Notes: generated by a model from the letters alone, not told the origin. 64,000 nucleotides of DNA from Bemisia tabaci (GCF_918797505.1 NC_092801.1:30642487-30706486), one strand, 5' to 3'. Counted from the stretch's first letter, positions 9,780 to 21,135 are shown. Made by a program: numbers and translations.

Positions 9780-10726
9780 CTGTTTTGTCAACAGGACTTG
9801 GTCAAGCGTTATGTTTTAGTCCGTAAGTAAAATCATATTCACAATATCGAAATGAGACAATTGAGGTAGAAGGAGCTGTTGTAATGGCAAGTATTTTTTT
9901 AAATGGAGGTTACTTTCTTCTTTTGATTCATCTTTTTAAAGTGTCGTTGGTGAATATTTGGTTAAATTTCTACCCTTAAAATGTTCAATATAAAATATAC
10001 CTGATGGAGACCTTTTTTTAATGAAAATATTGCTTCATTTTAAAAACATTTACATATACATTTTTACACATATTTTACACATTTAAAACATGGCAAATAG
10101 TTTTAAAACCTTTTCCAAGCGATGTCATCGATACCAATCTCAATGCACCGTATTTGTGTCGAAAGAAATTATACAAAAATGAATAAAAGAGGGGAAAAAA
10201 CCAAGAAGCACACAATCTTTGGTTTTAACCCATTTGTACATCGTTCTTTAGGAGTCAAATACGTCCAATTTTGAGCGTTTGGTTGCGCGTACACAACGCT
10301 GCAGCACAGAAAATGCACAAACTATTAAAGAAAAAGTTCAAGTGTTTTGGAAATCATTACATTTGACAAAGAACCACCTTCATATTTACAAAACACACAT
10401 TATTTTTTCCTTTAATGAGTATTATTTTTCATCAATTTAAATGAGAATAATCCATGAAGAGTGTGCAAACATTTCAAAATCATGAGTTGAAAAACGCTGA
10501 CTCCCCGAGTTATTAGAACCAAACACGGAGCGGAGCGGCGCACGGCGTGCTGCCAGCTCGATACGTGCACTGCCACCTACAAACCTAAGGAGATACTTCA
10601 CGCGTTGCGCGATGCTTGAAGTATCCACTTAGGTTTGTAGGCGCCAATGCCCGTTTCGTCCTAGCAGGCCACCCGCCGCGTCGAAGCGTGCCACGGCGCG
10701 GCGCTTCAAGCTACGATTTCACAACA
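9780..10726 (+). repeat. Long dispersed repeat V, copy 1
   Basis: This stretch aligns in direct orientation with 41570-42500. Shared landmarks in order are a GACTTGGTC block, AAATGAGA, the GTTGCGC block before ACACAACGCTGCAGCACAG, CATGAGTTGAAAAACGCTGA, and a small hairpin of ACAAACCTAAG and CTTAGGTTTGT. It is non-coding as far as I can see, and its class is unknown. Confidence 0.7.
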
Positions 10727-10973
10727 CTGCCGTGCTTAGGAAGAACACCGTATGAGCCTTCAGGCGTTGCCAAACTTCCTGTGACAAATCAGTCATTTTC
10801 AGGAATGTTTGTGAATATTTTTCTTCCAATTTCTCAGATAATTATGTTAAAAATATGCTCTGAATTTTTTGAACTTTTCAAGGAATAGAATTCATAACTT
10901 TCCTCAAAAATAAACATTTCCTCAAAGGAAATTTGGCAACTCATGTTCATACGGCGTTTTTCCTTAGCAAGGT
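10727..10973. repeat. Family A MITE
   Basis: The left end CTGCCGTGCTTAGGAAGAAC and right end TACGGCGTTTTTCCTTAGCA enclose about 247 bp with the usual GGAAATTTGGCAAC arm. It directly abuts repeat V. Confidence 0.8.
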
Positions 10974-12327
10974 AAAACAGAGGTGTTGGACAGTATCATA
11001 AGAAATTGAAAGGTAAAAAGAAAAAAAGTGGGGAAAATGATATATCAAAGCAAATCTGCTTAGAGCTGCTTATCTGTGCATAGATTTGCAAGGATTCACT
11101 GAACCTTGAGTTTTTTATTTAATATTTTTACGAACCAGGTGAGTAGATCGATGATCATTTTTGCAGCCAAAATCCTAGACAAGCCCGCTTTCAAAAAGTC
11201 CAAAGACTCGAAGGAACTTCGAACACGCCGGAATGGCGGGAAAATTATGAAAGTGATGTACTACGGCAGTAAAATCGCTATCTCCTCTCATTTTTTACCG
11301 ATGTTTGTTGGAATGAAACTGATTATAATATGGAATTGTTGCTTATACTCATTACAGATAACATGAATGAGATTCGGTCGACTTTACTTTTGTCTTTATA
11401 AACCTACGAGGAGTAGAAAGTCATTTAACGGAAGTCGTAGCAACCCGTGCTCGCTTTGAATGGATCGTATTTGATGGTGGTTCGATGTATCGCTTGGTTC
11501 AAAACAATAGAACGTAACCTCAAACCAAAATTTTAGGATATTGATCAGAAAAGCAGAAAATGAGAAATATCGTATCAATTCCACTACTCTTGGCCGATTA
11601 GTGCTCATACGAATCAAAAATCTATCACAAAAGACCCGTTCCGTACACTGGAAAAAAAAACAAGCAGAAAAATCCAACATGAATATGTTGGAAAAGCGTG
11701 CCGAATAACTAAAATGTTGGACACATACCTACTATTTTCACGTCTTTGTTATTTGCATCAATTGGTACTTTTTGCTAAATTTGGGAGAAAATATTGATTC
11801 ATGAACGTTGAATGTAAATTGATTTTAAAGATTCCGTCCAATTATCTTGATTTTAAGCTGATATGCGGCATTTCGCACGACCGTGATTTGGGCGAACTGC
11901 CGTGCATCGAAATCGCGTTGAGTTAATCTCTTTGGATTTCGAACTGTAACTTCTCTCCTATTCGGCCGATTTTTACAAATGAGGTCTCTTTTTATTTGTA
12001 CTTTGACGGAAAGTAAGGAAAAACTCGCTAAATAGACGGAAAACAATTTTTGTGAAAATTTGGTGGATCCTGGCGTCACGGTGAATGGTTAATCGGGCGT
12101 GGAAGATAATAGGTTCGACGAGGCGACCCTCTCCTCGCCGTCTTTTATTGCCTTGCTCGAAACCTGACACCCAAAGCTATATCGGGAGATAACTGCAGTG
12201 GTTTGAGTGGATTTCTGCAGGGGCCACGGTTAGTACATGGTATAAAGAGTCACGAGGCTCATCACAGATTGCACTTGCAGTGCAAGACGCTCATTGGCTA
12301 AACAGTTTTGGCGGGAAAGAAGGTTCT
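10974..12327. other. No gene recognised
   Basis: About 1.35 kb of mostly single-copy sequence. A CACTGGAAAAAAAAAC end like that of family C stands alone near 11648. A short palindromic TCCAACATGAATATGTTGG follows near 11673; the same motif occurs in reverse complement near 52880. Confidence 0.35.
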
Positions 12328-12608
12328 AGAGTTGAGTCCTCCGAGCGTAAGAAAGCTTCTATGAGGTTTTTGTCAAATGAAATAATACGGTTTTGACAGG
12401 AAAATGTTCTCAAGGGTTCCCAATTAGCAGTTCATTCGGTTTTTTGGTAAGAGACCATCAGGGCTTGACAGTATAATGGTTCAGAGACAAGAAAACGGGT
12501 CCGAGGAAAAAAATATTTGGACGGCCCGTTGAATAGCATTGGTTGATCGGTGTGCTGTACTATGGTACATCCGAGTGATTTCAAAAAGCGAGCCCTACTG
12601 GCACGCTT
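12328..12608 (+). repeat. Dispersed repeat D, copy 1
   Basis: It is the reverse complement of 51945-52225. Matching blocks include TCCTCCGAGCGTA, GGGCTTGACA, TACATCCGAGTGATTTCAAA and GCGAGCCCTA. A family C element is joined to its right end. Confidence 0.65.
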
Positions 12609-12825
12609 AAAAACCACATTGGATCTAGAGTCCAGACTCTTGAAAACATTGACAAGAAAAAATACTCTTGATTCAATTAAAAAACTTAAATCAAAAGAAA
12701 ATCCGCTCAAATTAAGAGGCTCGGTTCTTGATTTTATTAAAAATCCGATTGAATCAAGAGTATTTTTTCTTGTCGATGTTTTTAAGAGTCTGTACTCTAG
12801 ATTCAATGTGTTTTTTTTTCCAGTG
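12605..12825. repeat. Family C palindromic MITE copy 1
   Basis: The arms are ATTGGATCTAGAGTCCAGAC and its reverse complement, followed by GACAAGAAAAAATACTC and a symmetrical centre. The left CACTGGAA terminus is missing where it fuses to repeat D. The right end is TTTCCAGTG. Confidence 0.85.
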
Positions 12826-13131
12826 TAAGATTACTCAATTGACTTTTGAGGCTATGTCTATGTTTTGAACCAATCGATATAGATACAATCTCACCCGTTT
12901 GACGTATCGAATACGATCTGTTGGTGCCGGATGACATCACTCGGTTCGGCGCAAAATCAGAGCGGTTTTTTGCGGAAAAGTTGCGCTCTTTGAAATGCGC
13001 ATTTCTCGGTTTCTGAGTTGATGTTTTGGATTTTTAAGGTGCGCATCGTGTTTTGCGTGTCTTTAACCTTCGGAAGGACGTATTAGCAAATCAAAATGTT
13101 GTTGTTGTATATCATGTTTTAGTGACCTATT

Positions 13132-13358
13132 AATGGAAAAAAAACACATTGGATCTAGAGTTCAGACACTTAAAAACATCGACAAGAAAAAATACTCTTG
13201 ATTCAATCAGATTTAAGCTTAAATCAAGAACCAAGCCTCTTAATTTGAGCGGATTTCCTTTTGATGTAAGCTCAAATCTGATTGAATCAAGAGTCCTTTT
13301 TCTTGTCAATGTTTTCAAGAGTCTGGACTTTAGATCCAATGTGTTTCTTTTTCCAGTG
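13132..13358. repeat. Family C palindromic MITE copy 2
   Basis: This near-palindrome of about 227 bp has the same arms as the copy at 12605. AT on each side may be a 2-bp target duplication. Frames on both strands translate the arms and are not genes. Confidence 0.85.
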
Positions 13359-13855
13359 ATTCACATGGCAATAAAATTGGACACCGCGATCAAGTCCAGT
13401 ACACCGGTCCGTACACTTAACGTTCAAACACGCATTTTTTTTTCGGGTCAACCGGGAAACGCCTTCATTTTTCAGGTGTGCATTCATGCAGCAGTGGATT
13501 TATCTGACACTCCCCAGATTTTTTTTTCTCCTCCTTCCGATCACTTGGCGCGACCGTTTTATGGATGGGTGTGAATTTTCCTCCGGGAACGCCACCTGGC
13601 GCTATACCTTTTTTTTACTGCGGGAAACGTTGTAAAAAAGTGGCTCGTCCTGACGCCGCACAGTTGAGAGAGTCAGATTTAGGTTAGGATAGGTCGGATA
13701 CAATGTAATAACTTCAACGGGGTGTCTGATAAAACTGGCTGACAAAAAATGTGTACTTAGATTGCACATTTTCAATGCCTTCCGAAAATTTGAGGACCTC
13801 CTCGATTGATAAATTCAGTACTTTTATGAGACGAAATTCACGGGGGAATCGCGAT
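13359..13855. other. No gene recognised
   Basis: Single-copy sequence with T-rich tracts. The frame covering 13149-13574 mostly reads through the family C element and has no known domain. Confidence 0.35.
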
Positions 13856-14300
13856 TAAGGTGATTCGATGGACGCCATATTTTGTATCAGAACGGCGTGC
13901 GATATATCGCATTAATTGGTTCCATTTTTTCAACTACTCGTCATTTTTCTCCAATTTTGAGATCGCAATTCTGTTGTCAGGAGACTATAGCACTCACTTA
14001 CCAATTTTAACCAAGAAATTCAACGTAATAAAGGCGTGGTTTTTTTAGAGAGGAAATATCGCATTCGATACTGATATCGAAACTGCACTCAAATGCGATA
14101 TTTTCTCTCTAAAAAACCACGCCTTTATTACGTTGAACTTCGTTGTTAAAATTGGTAAGTGAGTGCTTCAGTCTCCTGACAACAGAATTGCGATCTCAAA
14201 GTTGGAGAAAAATGACGAGTAGCTGAAAAAATGGAACCAATTGATGCGATATATCGCATGCCGTTCTGACACGAAATATGGCGTCCATCGAATCACCTTA
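13856..14300. repeat. Family N palindromic MITE copy 1
   Basis: TAAGGTGATTCGATGGACGC at the left mirrors the right end, with arms of about 200 bp around CGATACTGATATCG. A second copy lies at 26386-26831. The arms carry GTTGTCAGGAGACT and ACGCCTTTATTACGTTGAA blocks. Confidence 0.85.
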
Positions 14301-15020
14301 ATGCGAGTATGCTGCAGCCACAAAATTCACACCTCATAGGTGGACTAAAGTTGCACTGGCTCACACTAGATCGAGTCAGTAGGAGGAGTAGGACAAAGTC
14401 TAGAAACTTGGAAAACTTACATTTTTGGAAATACGAAACAAAAAAGTTAAAGTGTGATTTCATTGGTTTATATTATATCTGTGTGTTTACATTTCTTTTC
14501 AGAAAAACCCGTTGAAATTGAATTTGTGACGAAATTAACATTAAAATTTGAAATTATCTTCAACCTCTTATTTTATTAGCTCGTGTCACTGAGGAGCTGC
14601 ACAACCTTGATTTTACGGGAAAATACTGCATTATAACAGTCAATGTGCAAGGGATTTAATACTTTCCAGGCTGTTTTACAAAATACTTGTGACATACATG
14701 AGGCAAAAAATTCCGGACCTTCTTGCGGAATTTGCGTACTTTTCAGTACTTCCGGACCGTCCCTCAAAAGTACTATTTCTAGACCTCACGGCATTTCCCG
14801 ATTTGTAGATCCCCTGTAATTAAAAGCTTATAACTTCCTAAAAGATAGAACGTAGAAAGTTAAAAGTATCTTCATCGGTCGTTTCATTAAATCGGACCCT
14901 CGAAAATCATCCCTTACAACCGACGACAATTCTTATAAAATGACGAGAGAAACTACAAAATTTCTAGATTCACCGAGTGATTTCATTTTCGACCTCTCTT
15001 GACGATTCATCTCATTGTGC
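14301..15020. other. No gene recognised
   Basis: AT-rich single-copy sequence with no convincing exon or repeat match. Confidence 0.35.
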
Positions 15021-15021
15021 G

Positions 15022-15262
15022 CCGCACAGTGAATCGAGTAATGAAAGGGGTCGGACTTGAATTTTGTAACTAAAATTGCAAATTTAGATGTTCATTATGT
15101 GAAATTTTAAAGTTTGAGGAAAGCTTTCTCTTGTAAATTTTGCGAGAAAACCAATGGTACCACTTTCAGAGCATTCAAGTTTTGTAATAGTGGAGTTATG
15201 AGCATTTAAATTTTCCACATTTTGTCCGACTTCCACCATTGATTCGTTCCACTGTGCGCCGC
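15022..15262. repeat. Family P MITE copy 1
   Basis: The inverted ends GCGCCGCACAGTGAATCGAG and CGTTCCACTGTGCGCCGCC enclose GTCGGACTT and TTTTGCGAGAAAACCAATGG. Related copies lie at 50610-51215 and 56092-56392. Confidence 0.7.
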
Positions 15263-15398
15263 CGGTTTGTACGTAATTTTATCGATACGTGTGACTTCGT
15301 CGTTCTTTCGTTCGCGTTAGGCAACCGGGCGGCTGTCAAACTTGGCTGTCGATTTTTTCCATGGTTTCCATTCTGAATCACTGCTCATCGTATCTGTA

Positions 15399-15965
15399 AT
15401 TTTTCCGCGGAAAAACGATCACATATTCATCCAGTTTGGCTGCTGATATCCGCCCGGGACCTTTTCAAAACGCAGAAAAAATTATAATATTTCACCTCGG
15501 AAAATCGAGGAAAATGTTTGATTCTTTTGATCCATTTACCGCGTGATAACCTTCTGCAACGCGGAAAATATTTTTCCGCTGGAACGGAAACGTCCTTTCG
15601 CGGAAAAATGATTGCGTGTCTAGCCAGTCTGGCTACTGATATGCATGGAGGTATATTCTCGAAACATAAAAAAAATTGAATTAAAACATTTCACCGCGAA
15701 AAACCATGGAAAATTCTCGATTCTGTACACAGTCAAAAATCATTAACTACAACAAATGAATGGGTTTTCCGTGGAAAAACTATTGCGTGGGTATTTGGTT
15801 TGGCCGCCGATATCCATTGAGGTACATTCTCAAAACATGGAACGGATGAAAGAATCACATGTTACCGCGAAAAGTCCCAGTGAATTTTCAATTCTGCCGA
15901 TTTATCGTACAAGCACAAGGATAAATCGTCGTTTTCCTGATGAGGAGGCGTACATACAACGTGAA
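15399..15965 (+). repeat. Three diverged tandem units of about 170-200 bp
   Basis: Three units each contain a CGCGGAAAAA-like start (15402, 15599, 15767; the third reads CGTGGAAAAA), a GGCTGCTGATATCC-like block, a TTCTCAAAACAT-like block and a CACCGCGAAAA-like end. They are arranged head to tail with spacings of roughly 198 and 168 bp. No other copy is seen in the window. Confidence 0.6.
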
Positions 15966-16766
15966 AAAAGTTCTGTCGCATGAACTGAAAGTGGGGTACT
16001 TAGTATTGGGCGTAATATGTGGTTCATGTGACTGAAATCTTAATTCTAAGAACCGTATCCTCGGTTCACGCTATTGAGTTTTCATTGGGCGAAAATTTCA
16101 AATAGAGGACACTTTTTCCCTGGTCTGTTATTAGCAAATAAATGTGCTCTACTCCTATTTTTTTGGCCTAAATGTGAAGGAAACACTAGTTTCTAAAAAG
16201 TGACATAAAAAATTGCGCAATATTCATGGTTTTTTTTTAAGGAAAAAATGTATCCTTTGAATAGTGCCAAACTTACGACCGTCACAAATACTTAAAATTT
16301 TAATAGGGAAAACTGTGTGAATAAAGAAATTCCCGGAAAAATTGGGACCATATACGTATTTAGATCCCAGAAATCGTCTAGAATTCAGAAAACACAACTT
16401 TCAGGGGAAATGATGAATTTGCTTTTTCGACTTTTTTCACCCTGAGAAGTCCCCTATTTTGAATTTCGGTTCGGCACGTTGGTTACGCAAAATAAGAATT
16501 CTGTTCTTTGAATCGAGAGTACGCTTTATGAACCACTCAGTGTGACCGGTGTAGAAATCGAACAGAATACTTACGTCCATACCAATTGTCAAAAAGCGAT
16601 CCACGTATCTCAATTGCGGCGTATCAAAATTCCCGCTGCTATTTTATTTTTTCGAAAGGGAACGAGCCAACTTTACAGCTTGAAAGTATCGTACATGCTA
16701 GTAACAGTGAGGATAAATCAAGGAAGGTTCCAAGACATTACGTTCACTAGCTGTGGAAAGGAAAAA
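15966..16766. other. No gene recognised
   Basis: AT-rich single-copy sequence. The 16542-16820 open frame has no recognised domain and runs into family U. Confidence 0.35.
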
Positions 16767-17020
16767 TGGACCGTGTCAAGCAGAAAGGAACCAAGCCACA
16801 TGAGCTATTGCCAAATTTAATCGGAAGATTTAATTTTTTACATGAAAACAGTTAGGAGGATTTTTGTGCAAACAGTGAATTTTCTGCATAGTAGGAAGCA
16901 AAACCCTTAAAACTTTTAAAGACATCCACCCAAGCATTCTCTTGTACAAAATTTAATTGCCCTTTGAAATTTGGCCATAGCTGATGTTGCTTAGTTCCTT
17001 CCTGATCAACGCGGTCCAAT
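16767..17020. repeat. Family U MITE copy 2
   Basis: The left end TGGACCGTGTCAAGCAGAAA and right end CTGATCAACGCGGTCCA flank arms with GGAACCAAGCCACAT and its complement. It is about 254 bp. Confidence 0.85.
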
Positions 17021-17305
17021 TCCTGGCACCGGTTAGAAACAACGTATTTACCATTGATTTTCTTATGCCCACAAGTGGTTTTACGATGAGCCAGAAAGTG
17101 CCTATCCATCAAGTTACTTAACCAAGAGAAACTACCGAAAACAGGTCTGTAAATCTTGTCATGGGTACAATTTTTCCACACGAACACGAGCTATGCACTC
17201 GTACCTCATGTTTCCACAATTGAATTCCCGCGGATTTGCCCAACTCATTTTCTCCGGTGAATTTTCCCGGTTTAGCCCTGACCGTAACAACCTTATATCA
17301 CCCCC
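17021..17305. other. Single-copy stretch with a weak zinc-finger-like frame
   Basis: On the minus strand near 17000-17187 a frame contains FSWLSNLMDRHFLAHRK. It has a Phe, Leu, His, His pattern faintly like a C2H2 finger, but the Leu-His spacing is wrong and the expected cysteine pair is absent. I do not call a gene. Confidence 0.2.
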
Positions 17306-17463
17306 CAGTGGTGTGGCATGCCTCACGATATATTTATCGATCTGTCATTCAAACCTATGGAAGAGGATCGATAGACAGGGTTTACGCAACGAACACCTTA
17401 ATAATCGATTCTTTACCATAGCTTAAAATGGGGAAATATCGATAATCGATCGTTCACGCCTCC
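17306..17463. repeat. Family M (hAT-like) MITE, diverged copy
   Basis: It begins CAGTGGTGTGGCATG and contains AACACCTTAATAATCGATTC and ACCATAG as in the well-preserved copy at 17815. The right end has decayed, so no target duplication is seen. Confidence 0.7.
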
Positions 17464-17814
17464 CTCGTCGCTGCCCTCCCCCCCCTTTCCGGTCCGGACG
17501 CGTTCCAGGATTTGACCGAAACATGACAACCCTCGAGACCGGCCACGCGGAAACGGCGCCCACTTTGTTGTGAAACGTTTACGACGATAAGCAGAAACGG
17601 TTCAATTTCGCGAACATCGGTGTCGTTATTGTTCCCGGGAGCGCCAGCGGCGACGCTAATACAGGTGCCACAACCACTCCCTTTATTATTTCGCCAGTTG
17701 TAAAATCACAAAGTCGCCCGGTGTGAGGGATAGGGGTAGAGGGGGGGGGGGGGTTCTCGGTCCTTCGCGGCTTCTACTGTTTCTTTCCGTCGAAAAAAAT
17801 CTGTTGCTTTCAAT

Positions 17815-17976
17815 CAGTGGCGTGGCGTGAATTGCGATGTATCGATTGTTATGCCATTTAAACCTATGAAGGATCGATAAACAGGGTGTTCGCAGCGAAC
17901 ACCTTAATAATCGATTCTTTACCATAGGTTTAAGTGGCATAACAATCGATACATCGCAATTCACGCCACGCCACTG
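17815..17976. repeat. Family M hAT-type MITE with 8-bp target duplication
   Basis: The ends are CAGTGGCGTGGCGTGAATTG and its reverse complement. The 8-bp sequence CTTTCAAT flanks both sides (17807-17814 and 17977-17984). CAGTGGCG-like ends with 8-bp duplications are typical of the hAT superfamily. At 162 bp it has no coding capacity. The centre is the palindrome GTGTTCGCAGCGAACAC. Confidence 0.92.
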
Positions 17977-18125
17977 CTTTCAATCATTGTGGTGCCGTCT
18001 CGGTAGAGGCGAGAGACCCTTCACTGGCCTCTCGGCGACGGGTGGGAACTTCTACTCTCGGAGATTCAACACCTCCTTATGGACTATCATAAGGGGCAAC
18101 AGTCATCACCCTTTTTTCAACGTGA

Positions 18126-18353
18126 ATTGGACGTATTTCTGTCAAACGGAACTAAGCGCCATTGGGAAAGGAAGAAAGAGAGGGGGGGGGGGGCTTGGAT
18201 TGGCGGCGGAACCGGGCGTCCTGCTCGTTCCGTCCTATACTCGCAATGCTTTTCCATGGCGGTTAGTTCCGTTTGACAGAACGCGCTATCCGGCATTCTA
18301 AATTCCTCAAAAGGAACTCAAATTGGCGCTTAGTTCCGTTTGAGAGAAATATG
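18126..18353. repeat. Family I MITE, GC-rich long form, copy 2
   Basis: The left end TTGGACGTATTTCTGTCAAA and right end CCGTTTGAGAGAAATATGGA match copy 1 at 5122, including the internal duplicated right end. A run of 12 G lies at 18182-18193. The right end joins the next element without spacer. Confidence 0.8.
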
Positions 18354-18612
18354 GATTGCATTTCGCAAAAAAGGAACCACTAGCATTGCAATGATGCTAA
18401 GATTGTGCAACTTCATCCTTTGCAATAAAATTGCGGAAATTGTGAAAAACTATGAAATTTAAATGGTAATTTTTGCCTTAAATTTACAGTTTTTAGCGAG
18501 TAAAATAGAAACTATTTAGGGATAATCGGGGTTTTCCTCCAAGACAAAAGAAGTTGCACAATCTTGGCAACATTGCAATGCTAGTGGTTCCTTTTTGCAA
18601 AATGCGATCCAT
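18352..18612. repeat. Family H MITE copy 4
   Basis: TGGATTGCATTTCGCAAAAA and TTTTTGCAAAATGCGATCCA are the ends, and the arms contain GGAACCACTAGCATTGCAAT and its complement. It abuts the family I element at 18353. Confidence 0.8.
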
Positions 18613-18639
18613 ATATCCAATTAGTAGACGATTGTTTTC

Positions 18640-19050
18640 GATTCGCCTTCGATTGCGTCGGCAGCAATTGTTGTTGTATAAAAATGTTGTGCATGCTGAT
18701 TTCAGGTCATTACATACTCGACTCTTTGAAGGCGTTTTATTTGCGCAAGTGGTGGACTCTGTCGGAGAATTAACGAAGTAGGGTGATTCATTCTGTAATT
18801 CTGTTTTTTTCCAACAGAGTGCGCTAATTGCGCAAATAAAGCGCCTTCAAAGAGTTGAGTATGTAATGAGCTGAAATAAGCACGCACAACATATTCGTAA
18901 CAGCACTTGTTGCAAACGCAGCTGAAGGCGAATTCCTTGCGCCCATAAAACGCCTTCAGAGAGTCAAGTCAGTAATGAGCTGAAGTAAAGCACAACATTC
19001 TCGTAACAACAATTATTGCTACAGATGCAGCTGAAGACTAAATGATTACA
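18640..19050. repeat. Palindrome plus tandem part (AB)
   Basis: The block with CATACTCGACTCTTTGAAGG and ATTTGCGCAA is inverted at 18815-18900. Part of it follows again at 18940-19040 with GCCTTCAGAGAGTC and GTAATGAGCTGAA. The structure is an inverted repeat with an extra direct third arm. Confidence 0.6.
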
Positions 19051-19408
19051 CCCTTATAATTTACGTTCAAAAACCTTTAGTTCTTAAGTAAATTTTGTTG
19101 TCGATGGATTTGTATTTCACGATCTTTTGACAGGGGACTCTCGAACGATTTTTCGTGAAATAAGTTTTAATGCAAAATAAAATATACGACGATACAAATT
19201 TTCGGAACAAGGTAAATTGTTACTTTATTACAATTTCTTTTTGGATGGAACAGTTTATTTATAGTCATGGAATGCAAAAATATGGTGTTACGGTGGAAGA
19301 TTGGACGTATTTAAGCCTCTATCAACGCACATTGTTTCTTTCAGCATAAACGCATCTAATTTTCCATTCTTTTATGTATTCATCACCAGTCAATTACGAT
19401 TTAAAAGA
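19051..19408. other. No gene recognised
   Basis: AT-rich single-copy sequence without exon signals or repeat matches. Confidence 0.35.
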
Positions 19409-19634
19409 CAGTAAGTTAGAGATGTAACCAACTTGCGTTAAAATCAAGAATACTAGAAATCTCAATGCAGAGGGAAAAAACTCATTTGAACACAATTTTC
19501 CCTCAAAGAGATACGCTGTTTATCTTTGAGGGAAAATTGTGCTCGAATGAGCTTTTTCCCTCTGAATTGAGATAACCGGTTTCTGGATTTTAACGCACGT
19601 TGTATTGGCTACATGTCCAATTTACTGTCTATAC
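19409..19634. repeat. Inverted-repeat element AA
   Basis: The ends GACAGTAAGTTAGAGATGTA and ACATGTCCAATTTACTGTC are imperfect inverted copies. The inner arms GAGGGAAAATTGTG and CACAATTTTCCCTC flank AGAGATACGCTGTTTATCT. Confidence 0.7.
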
Positions 19635-20146
19635 GACTCGTGCGTCTGAGCGCTATCAGTTTGTATACGATTCAATACTTGCTTAGGAGAAACTCTCTTT
19701 TCAATCCGTCAAAAAACCTCCTAAAACATAAGTCTAATCGACCCACTCGCATTCGGTAAATCCGTATATTTTAATACCCTTCGACGAAAATTTTTGACGG
19801 TGTGAGTAAAGGTCGGCGTTGAAGCACCAAAACGAGGTTACTCACAGTTAGACGCCTCGTAAACTCTAATGAAGGAGCTTGTAAGGGACGGATAGCGAGG
19901 CCGCTATTCCCGTCACGTCCTGAGAAACCTCTTGAATGAGATTACAAACACCCTGTTTTTCATGGCAATCGTGCCCGATTCCGTTCCGGATTGTTACCCC
20001 ATCAATCGGGGCTTTAAATCGCTCCCTTCAAAGACGGAACCGTGATTGGAGCACGCAGTCAAGCTCCATTGCCCATTGGTCAGTTGTGTATTTGGTCCGT
20101 CGGGAAATCCTCTGGTGCAACCAGTAGAATCAGACCTATGGGTTGA
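19635..20146. other. No gene recognised
   Basis: Single-copy, less AT-rich than its surroundings. No exon could be supported. Confidence 0.35.
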
Positions 20147-20470
20147 ATGGAGAATTTGCATGCAATTTTTTATTGCTCCACCTGAAAGTGCTTAAAGAGC
20201 TGATTTCACAGATTTTTTAAACTTTTTTTCTGATATGGGAAATAGTATAAAAATATATTTAAAAGTGAGAAAATACACGGCCTAGTGACGTCATCTGGCG
20301 GCATTTCCCATTCATACGCAAGTACTTTAGCAGATTAGATTAATTTGTCAGATCTTCTCCAATAATTGTTTAATTCATGAAACAAAGGTATCCTTGTGTT
20401 CAGTTCACTCAGTAGTTTCCACTTAAACACGAAATTAATCAAATTTCAGACACCTGGAAATTCTCTATTC
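20147..20470 (+). repeat. Family W repeat copy 1
   Basis: It begins TGGAGAATTTGCATG and ends GACACCTGGAAATTCTCTAT, short inverted ends around a non-palindromic interior. A TGACGTCA octamer at 20286-20293 is kept in all three copies (28690 and 60386 are the others). Confidence 0.75.
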
Positions 20471-20924
20471 ATAGTATATTCATAGTTCTAGTTGTTACTG
20501 TGATGCAAGGTACATGCGTAATTTCTACTATGCAAAAATCACTGGTCATTTGAGGTCCAATTTTGTGTGTTTTCGTGTTAAATTTTTCAAGTTGGTAATA
20601 TAATTTCTATATCGTGTCGAAAAGAGAGATCGGCAGGCAGCGAAACAGTTTTGAAAGGGGAATAATGGAGTTATGTGCATTGTGTAGATTATGGGGTACG
20701 TGAAAGGAACATCACGCCGATGGTGCTGTACACTTCGCAGTACTACTAACGAATATGGATTTCTACTTCGACTTCATTATTTTGATTTTTAATTTATTTA
20801 CACACGAATTTTATGGTAGTTGTCTACGGAATTTTTCGACTCTGGAAAATTGTTTTCTTTAAACTTTACAAGATATATTAACATACCGTTTCATTGAATT
20901 TGTTGTAGTTTTAATTTCAAAGTA
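20471..20924. other. No gene recognised
   Basis: AT-rich single-copy sequence; nothing coding seen. Confidence 0.35.
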
Positions 20925-21135
20925 CACTGAAAAAAAGGTGCTTGGATCAAGCTTGATAACACTTGAATTTTCCACCAAGATTTCGTTGTATCTTGATTTA
21001 AGCTGAGTTTTTTCTTGAAACAAGCAAAATAATGCTTGGGTTTAGCGAAAAAGTAGTTTCTATTAAACAGCAAATTTCTTGATTTAAGGAAAAATGCTTC
21101 TTGGCGGCAAATTTAAGATTCTTTTTTTTTCAGCG
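20925..21135. repeat. CACTG-ended MITE (Z)
   Basis: It starts CACTGAAAAAAAGG and ends TTTTTTTCAGCG with TA on both sides. The interior repeats CTTGATTTAAG, CTTGAAACAAG and CTTGGGTT words. It is related by its termini to families B, C and R. Confidence 0.65.

Noticed and set aside
13149..13574. 141-codon frame
   Set aside because: Its first half is the translation of a family C palindrome, and identical peptides arise at 12550, 46228 and 50277.
15399..15965. CRISPR-like array
   Set aside because: The units are long, diverged and three in number, with no short identical repeats or unique spacers, in a eukaryotic setting.
17000..17187. Possible C2H2 zinc finger on the minus strand
   Set aside because: The cysteine pair is absent, Leu-His spacing is off by one, and the frame runs into a family U element.
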